In this document: positions 57,038 through 64,000 of the stretch, piece after piece | Layout: every line of letters starts with the position of its first letter | Numbering within the stretch: the stretch's first letter is position 1 | DNA from: Turnera subulata | Lineage: Eukaryota > Streptophyta > Magnoliopsida > Malpighiales > Passifloraceae | Direction: 5' to 3' | Length of the DNA: 64,000 bases | Assembly (NCBI GenBank): GCA_028386065.3 | Contig: JAKUCV010004201.1 | Coordinates: forward strand, 46,424 to 110,423 | Translations under genes and position numbers: made by a program | Notes under the pieces: model-generated | What the model was told of the DNA's origin: nothing | The model's database searches: none | The model's input: the letters and a program-made list of their open reading frames with translations, nothing else

Positions 57038-58916
57038 GGGGTTTTTGGGTTTCACAGTACCCCATCCTTTGTGTTTTGGCCAATTATGTACCTCCATTTT
57101 TTGTTTGGCCGGTCATGTACCCTGACTTTCAATGGGCAGGCCAATCATGATTCCCCGGTCAGGTACTTGCTGATGTGGCAGGCTGCCCAGATTTGAGGTT
57201 TCGGAGGTGCTTCAAAATGACGTCATTTTGTCCCCAAAACGACGTCGTTTTAGAGGGTTGGGAGGACACGTCGAGTCTAGTTGTCGCTGTGGGCCCAACA
57301 TGCTACCAACCCGGATTCTTGACCTAATCGACCCAAAAACCGATGGATACTCCGGGAACCTAGCCAAAACCCAACCCGATTTGGAGAATTTATTTAAATT
57401 AAATGGATTGGAATAAATTTTTATTAAAACTTTCATTTTTAGAATAAATTAATTTATATATTAATCTAAGCTGTTTAACTTTAAAACTGGTAATAAAATA
57501 AAAAAAAGATCCTATTTCCACTCTAATTCTACCCATAATATTCTCTCAATTATTTATTTATCAACATTTTTTTCTTCAAAATAAAAAAAAATAGTAACAA
57601 TAACTAAATTTCAACTAATAAAAAAAAAGTTAACACTTTCTTTACTTTAGGCTTTAAGTTATATATTTTTTTAAAAAAATTTATTCTTGCTCTTTTTTTT
57701 TCTTTTTCTTTTTTTTCTTCTCCCCTCTTTTCCTCCAGCTCCTCCTCTTTCCTTCTCCCTCCCTTCGTGTGCAGCACCCTCCTCCTCCTCCCTCATCTTC
57801 TACTCCATCATCAATTTCTTAAAAATTAAAAGTAAAATTCAATTAAATACAAATTCAATCAAATCTTTTATAAGGAAAACAAAAAAGGCAAACCCATCTC
57901 TCCGTTTCCACCCCAACCCGACAGTTCAAACCAATCTCTCTGTTTCAATCAAATACAAGCCCAATTAATCTTCTACAAATCCAATCAATTCTTCCGCCTA
58001 CATTCTCCAGTCCCAAGCCACCTCCACACTCTCCACAAACCCACTTTGAACTGCTGGGATCGCCACCATCGTCACCATGAAGAGCCGGGTTGGGTGGTGG
58101 TTGGGTTTGTCGGATTCACAGCTTTGGATGGGGTTGTTTGTGGTGTTGGTGTTGGCTTTGGGTGGGGTTGTTTGTGGTAGTGGTGTTGGGTTTGGATGGT
58201 GGTGGTGGTGGGATTGTCGAATTAACAGTGGTGGGGATGGTGGTGGTTTGCTGGGAGGTGGCTTTTTCCCTTTTTCTTTTTTCTAAGATATGGGAGGTAG
58301 GTTTTGATTTGCTTGGACAATGATTTTTTGTAGGGTAAAATTGCTTGGTCAATGGTAACACAGATCCGTTTAGTTTACTAATGAGATTTTGTTCCACAAT
58401 TTTAGCCTTATATTTTGTTAACATAGATCCATTTGACTTTCGAGATTTTATATTTTGTTAATATTATTCTAGCACAAATTATTTAGTATGGCTTCCAGAT
58501 AGAAATTGGGAATTTTTTGAATTTTAAAATTGGAACAGAAAAAAAGAATAAAATAAAAAAAAAAATCAGGTTAGGTTTCTGTTCGGTATTCATTGGGTTT
58601 CGGTTCGGTTGGGTTAAAAATCCGAGTTGGTAGCATGCAGAGCCCACAAAGACACGTAGATCCAATGTGTCCACCCAACCCTCTAAAACGGCGTCGTTTT
58701 GGCTCCAGACGACGTCGTTTTGGCTCCAGACGACGTCGTTTTGAAACACCTCCCAAACCTCAAATTCGGGCAGCCCGCCACGTCAGCAGGTACCTGACTG
58801 AGGGATCACGACTGGCCTGCCCATTGAAACTCGGGGTACATGACCGGCCAAAAAAAAAATGAGGATACATAATTGGCCAAAATACAAAAGATGGGGTACC
58901 GTGAAACCCAAAAACC
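57038..58916. mobile_element. Mutator-like foldback element, 1879 bp
   Basis: Inverted ends of about 280 bp begin GGTTTTTGGGTTTCAC on both sides and include GTACCCCATC, GGGCAGGCC and AACGACGTCGTTTTAGAGG. The flanks read TATTGTTTA (57029-57037) and GTTTGTTTA (58917-58925), seven of nine bases alike, a worn target duplication. The core has a CT-rich part (57690-57800) and a GT-rich part (58080-58250) whose reading frames are low-complexity. No transposase is seen. GACGTCGTTTT occurs twice in the right arm and once in the left. Confidence 0.8.
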
Positions 58917-58925
58917 GTTTGTTTA

Positions 58926-59234
58926 GTGTTGTATTATCTCTTATAGGGGATTGGGATACTATCGTTTTTTCACCGGCATTTGAGGCATGACATAGTCGAA
59001 TAGGAAGAAACAACCAAATCACAATCTAGATTTGAAAGTCCAATCTTTACAGTAATGCCATATCATTAGTAAAATCTATCCAATTATAGATGAACTAGAT
59101 TAAATTGGAGCACCGACATTTCTTGACATTCCCACACCTATACGGCTATTCCAAATGCCTATCCAACTCAACCCTCAATGCGAAGCATGCACCCAAAAAG
59201 TGACAGGAAAATTACTTCCACTTTCAAGACCAGT
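58926..59234. other. 3' flank of the phosphatase gene
   Basis: Non-coding; presumably contains the 3' UTR of the minus-strand gene. No clear poly(A) signal was assigned. Confidence 0.4.
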
Positions 59235-62200
59235 TCAAAGTTCATCTTTACTAGAGTTGTTAATCCCATCGTGATCAGCTCCCCAGCATGCTTTGGATGT
59301 GCTTAAACTATCCAACCATACCTCATCTCCCACAACCGAGTCCGAATCATTGTTGCGGTGCCATGACCAATGCGCCCGCTTTTCATCCAATATCCTCAAT
59401 CTTCCATGCCCGAAGCTTGGTTCCCGATACAATGATAGAGGAGATGATGGTTTCTTAAACCTTCATTTAATTTACAGATGAAAAAGTTAAGATCTCAGTT
59501 CTGATCAGGTGTTCCACGTCAAAGTAAGTCGAACAAAAAGAAAAATTGATGTTTAATTACTCACGTTAATGCAAGACCTTCACGATTCCCTCCATCGCCA
59601 ATGGTTATATACACTGGACCGCAGGGATCAGCCATGTTATCATAGATCCTGGTCTGCAATCAAACGGACAGAAAAGAGTTTATATAGCTAAGAATATGTA
59701 TATACATATGAAGATTAATTGGCTCTGTGCCTGTCTAGAACATATAATAGGCGTGGTGAAAGAATTAATTAGTGGACTTACAAATCTTTCATAGGCATGG
59801 ACATGGCCAGCAAAGACCACATCCACTCTTGCCTTGTACAACAGCACTTCCATGGCATTTCTCATGCTCTCTCCTTCCCCTTGGTGGGCAGTGTTTGTGT
59901 TGTACCAGGGTGCATGCAGCAGCACAACCACCCAGGGTGTCTTTTGCCTGTCGACTCCGGACAAGTCAGAAACAAGCCACTTGTACTGGTCCGAATCACA
60001 ATCGAAATCCGTGTAAGAACCCAACATTATGACATGGGTTCCCGCAACATCAAATGAGTAGTACAGGTTTGAGGTTGAGTTGCTCTCCTCGTACGGCATC
60101 TGCCACCGCGCATTGTAGGGCTTGAAGCCGTGTGGGTATATTATTGGGAATATCTCAATCTCGTGGTTCCCTTCGGTGACCATCCACGGCCGCCGGCTAG
60201 CGGAGGGCTCAACTAGGCGGCCGAAGGAGTCCCAGAGTGGTTGTTGGCTATCAGCGTAGGATAAATCCCCCGGCAGCAGAAACACATCGTAGTCTTGACT
60301 ATCTACATGTGCTAGGGTTGATTTAGTCCATTCTGTCTGCCCTAGATCACCTGCAATATATATCCAAATTACAAAAATTGGTATTATTTTTTTAAAACGG
60401 TTAGTTTCCTTAACACTACTACTACTCCTCTTGATGATGCTATACGTATTGCAAGGAAAACAAAAGAAAACAAACAAAAATTAGAAAGTCTTAACACACT
60501 ACTACTACTCCTACTTGTCTCATCCTACCTCTAAGTTTCTTGCAAGAAAAAAGAAGAAGCATATACTAGTATAATTAAGGACATAATTTAGCATAAAAAG
60601 GGACATAAATAGTGATGATAATGTCTTAAAAGGGTCATTCTATGGTGCTCCATGAGTATAGTACTCACCATAATTATTTTTTTATTAATTAAATTTTATA
60701 TAATATTAATTTGAAGAATTCAAAGAATAATAAATACTTCCCTTAGTTAAGAATATTTTTATTTCCATTTTAATTAGAAATTTAAATTTAACACTTATTA
60801 AGATTTGGGGTAGATCCATTCATTTTAAGAGGTCGACCTAATAGTTATTAATGGGTCAACCCATTAAAATCACAGGTCGACCTATCAACTAAATAATTAT
60901 TAGTAGGTCAATACGTTTAAATTAACAGGTCAACATATTAGTGTAACGGCCCGGGTAAAATTTTTGTAATTTTACTATGTAATTCTAACCTTTACAATGG
61001 TAACTCGAATTTTTACTATTTTGCTTGACCCTTAGCAAATTTTTCAATGATCAACCGAACATGAGATTTCAATTTCAAGACCTGTCCAACACACCAAATA
61101 ATTTCTTTTATGACGATCATTTTTATTCTTACTATTTTCAAGAAGATTTTGATAATTTTCGGGAATGCATTTGCTTACTCATTTTTAATGTTGTATTAAA
61201 TATATTCTTAAAATAAATGATATACTAAATGTGTTCTTAAAGAAATTCTATTTTCTATACTGGTTATATATCTCAAAAGTTCCTCAGAAATTATTTTGAT
61301 ATTAATTGGTTTATAAAAATTTTGACAAGTTATGTTTTATTTAAAAAAAAATTAAAAGTTTACAGTGGGGTACAACTTGGTGTGGTTTCGCTAAAGGCAA
61401 GCCCAATTATTCCTGATTTTGTTTTCTTGCCCCACTTGTTTGCCCTGCTCCTCCCCAATTATTTTCTCCAATAATTCACTCCCTAATTATTTCTCCTTTA
61501 TATCACTTCCACCTTTTTATTTTCCTTCACCGTCACTTCCTGTCTCCCACTTTTCTCTAGATTATTTTCCCACTTTCCCCCTTATATTCACCTCTTAGCC
61601 AGCCTCGCTACACACATCCTCCTCTCTTCCACATTCAATTAAACCCCATGGCTTCTTCTCCTTTGCAAACCAACCCTATCTTCCTCTATCTGTCAAAAAC
61701 TCTTTCATCTGCCTTCCTCTGTTTTGCCTCCTTCACTGCTGCAACTTTCATATCATGTCACTGCCACCATAGTCCTCTTTTCCCAGCGTCGTGCCTCTTT
61801 CATTTAATAAATTTCATTTAAGTTTAAAATTGCTACATTTAGAAAATATTTTAATTTAAGTTTAAAAATTTTTGAATAAAAAGCAAGCACAATTGTTAAA
61901 AATAAGTTATTAAAATCGATTATGATTTTTATATCAATTGTATGAGTATGTACTTTAGAATATTTGCCCCCTCTAAAAATTCTATCTAACTTCGCCACTA
62001 ATTATAATGAGTCGATCTCCAATTAATCAGGTCGAATCTTTCAGTTAATTAGGTCGACCTTTCACAATTAAACAAGTCTACCTTATAATGACCCCATCGA
62101 TAATATTATATATATAGATCCCTACAAAGGTGACCATAAAAAAAATATAATAGGCCGACTCCTTAGATTAACAGGTCAACGTTAACACAAATATTGATAG

Positions 62201-63811
62201 GTTAACTTATAAGTTAATGGGTAGACCTCTTATTAAATCTCCAAAATAAAACATATACTTATAAAAGTGTTAGGTCGACCTATAAAAGTTACTAGGTCGA
62301 CCTCTTATTAAGAAGGATAATGACTCCTAATATAACAACTATCATAATATTAGAGATCTTACCATCTTGGATGGATTCCTACCTAAAATACTTTTTAGTA
62401 TAAATAAAAAGAAAAATAAAAATATAACAAATAATGTTATTATAAAATTACCATATCCAACGGTTATGATTTAATCATTCATATCCAATGGACATAATCG
62501 CGTGAGTACCATACTCATGGAGCACCATAGAAAAATCCTGTCTTAAAATAATATTTTTGTGGTCAACCCCTTTTGAACCCAAAAATGTGAGTGTGTTATT
62601 TTTGTTGGACATCATTTTCTATGGAGAAATTAAGGTACCAGTTTTCGTATTAAGAACCCACAGAAGCATTGATGTAACATGAAACGTTTGGAAGTACGAA
62701 TGCACAGCGTTACCGTAGTTGTGTACCCTTCTTGACTACATTTGCATGTTTAATTGGCTGTTGCTTACGCTTAAAGCAACAATTGATGAACCAACCAACG
62801 CCAAGAAAACAGCCAAAGAATAATATATATGCGGCATATCCAAGCGACGGAAGCTATTAACTGAAGAAAAAGAAAGTATATGGGGAGGTATAGCGTCACG
62901 CTTGGAGCAATTAAGGAAGCAAAAAGCGGTTGAAGTTGCCGGCTTAAAACTTGATAAACCAAGAATTTTAGCTTACAGGTATTAGGCAAAATTCTAATTA
63001 AGTCTCGCGCCAATAACAAAAATCAGAAAGGTATATTTTATGCATTCTAAATGATATTGGTTGTTGGAAAAAATTGATAAAACGAAAAGAAATGCAAAAA
63101 GAAATACATACCGACAACAGCAAATTCAATAGGAAAGGTTGCAGGAGGGGTCTTGAAGGAGAACTCAGGGCCATGGCCTCCGCATCTGTAGTAATAGGAT
63201 GTGTTTGGCTCCAAAGGTCCAATCTTTACATGGTGTATCTTGCCGGAGCTGTAAAAGAAGTAATGATATGAAGTGTGTTCCCCAGTTGCTTTCGCATCGT
63301 ACCTCCCAGGTTGTGTTCCATACTCAACTATTGATTTCGAGTGTTTATCATCTGTGATCCATGTAACTCTCATGTGGTCGCTACCCGCAAGTGAAATGTG
63401 CACCTAGTAATCATAGAAAGGAAGCGCAAAACGATTAACTAATCAAGTTTACCAATATATATGTGATAAAAGATAAAAAGTTTATGTCCAAGCCATACAG
63501 AGGCTAAATTACCACCAAGGAAAATTTTGGTATCTAGTACATTATTGCATTAATTGGCTTTAATGAGTTTGAGCAGACGTACAAGTAGTGGGTATCAAGA
63601 AGACAAAACAACTAAATGAGGCAGGAGAAGAAATGGAAACCTGTTGGGGTTCTTGATCGGATCTGTCATGGGTTGTGAAGATCACATTCCTTGCAGGAGG
63701 TCTAGAGTAACCATCCGGTGGTGAAGCAAGAGATTGCAAGAGAGGCATTTGAGGGAGGAAGAAGAAGGTGAGAGCAAGAGAGAAGACATGGGGGAACAAC
63801 AACTTGTCCAT
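59235..63811 (-). CDS. Purple acid phosphatase, complete five-exon gene
   Basis: Exons on the minus strand: 63641-63811, 63112-63403, 59782-60350, 59565-59653, 59235-59460. All junctions are GT-AG and the phases fit, giving 448 codons, the usual size of the plant low-molecular-weight PAP18/PAP22-type group. Residues 1-30 are a signal peptide (FSLALTFFFLPQ), so the product is secreted or vacuolar. Residues about 58-150 are the fibronectin-like N-domain (HMRVTWITDD). The metallophosphatase domain has all metal ligands: GDLG (Asp156), GDLSYAD (Asp183, Tyr186), GNHE (Asn216), LLHAPW (His300) and GHVHAYER (His337, His339). The tail has CGPVYITIGDGGNREG and SFGHGRL. It should hydrolyse phosphate monoesters at acid pH with an Fe(III)-metal centre. 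Intron 2 (2761 bp) holds a Mutator-like insertion. No lesion was seen. Confidence 0.95.
60632..62538. mobile_element. Mutator-like foldback element in phosphatase intron 2, 10-bp TSD
   Basis: Duplications TGTCTTAAAA (60622-60631 and 62539-62548) flank ends that read GGGTCATTCTATGGTGCTCC and, inverted, GGATTTTTCTATGGTGCTCC, with ATGAGTAT and GTACTCAC continuing the arms. The interior has many GGTCGACCT palindromes (60830-60930, 62020-62310). A central block (about 60943-61995) starts at GTAACGGCCCGGG and ends near CTTCGCCACTAATTAT; it has different composition and may be a separate insertion. No coding sequence is seen. Confidence 0.88.
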
Positions 63812-64000
63812 CTTGATTTGCTTCTGCTGGGAGGATGATGGTATAGAAGGCTGTTGAGGCGGCAGAAAGCCATGGAGGGCTATAAAAGCGTGCTTCGGAG
63901 TTTGAAATAGCATAATAAAATAAAAAGGATAGCAATGGCGTCAAGCAAGTTAATTGAAATCCTTTTTGGAATTCCTTACAGCAATATCAAAATGGAATAA
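63812..64000 (-). promoter_or_regulatory. 5' flank of the phosphatase gene
   Basis: The leader and proximal promoter lie here. A TATAAAAG at 63882-63889 is on the plus strand and so has the wrong orientation. The minus strand offers only weak AT-rich candidates near 63905-63925. Confidence 0.35.

Noticed and set aside
58077..58323. Gly/Trp/Val-rich reading frames
   Set aside because: They come from a GT-rich low-complexity tract inside a Mutator-like element, with overlapping frames and no family.
63882..63889. TATAAAAG near the phosphatase start
   Set aside because: It reads on the plus strand while the gene is on the minus strand.

Overview
The window is plant nuclear DNA, almost certainly from a eudicot. 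The evidence is intron-containing host genes of plant families (a purple acid phosphatase and a STRUBBELIG-type leucine-rich-repeat receptor pseudogene) embedded in plant-type retrotransposons (SIRE/Maximus-like Copia, Tat/Ogre-like Gypsy, a LINE tail) and small DNA transposons (Mutator-like, hAT-like, CACTA-like). No rRNA, tRNA or CRISPR was recognised.

Positions 1-33080 are a stack of nested retrotransposons. The 5' LTR of a minus-strand Copia element (356-1927) cuts a tandem array of plant-mobile-domain (PMD) gene copies (1928-7323). That array is the antisense accessory gene of a Tat-like element, Tat-A, whose 3' repeats and 3' LTR lie at 21264-23975. A minus-strand SIRE-like element (SIRE-1, 7337-20064) sits inside the PMD exon, and its own 5' LTR holds a Tat solo LTR (18083-19880). 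Tat-A abuts the protease of Tat-B (23976-30422), which carries an antisense DUF7745-like gene with its own TATA box, broken by a Mutator-like foldback element. Tat-B abuts the 3' repeats and 3' LTR of Tat-C (30423-33080).

Positions 33204-40805 are a dead STRUBBELIG-family receptor gene on the minus strand. Eight exons can be placed. Exon 2 carries a nonsense codon and a 4.9-kb non-autonomous LTR element (34873-39740), and the kinase half is missing. A LINE tail lies in intron 1. Positions 41299-45121 hold a microsatellite, an hAT MITE, a CACTA-like end and a larger hAT-like element with an internal 300-bp hairpin.

Positions 45892-56326 are a second SIRE-like element (SIRE-2, plus strand). 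It has lost its reverse transcriptase but keeps a 652-codon accessory ORF. Its 3' LTR has a 68-base C run. A Mutator-like element follows (57038-58916).

The only apparently functional gene is a complete five-exon purple acid phosphatase (59235-63811, minus strand, 448 codons) with a Mutator-like insertion in intron 2.

Two patterns stand out. Short GGTTT/AAACC hairpins are scattered through both SIRE-like elements, in LTR, spacer and coding DNA. All three Tat copies share GGGGCATGCTACCCC hairpin arrays, which in Tat-A and Tat-B lie just upstream of the antisense gene.
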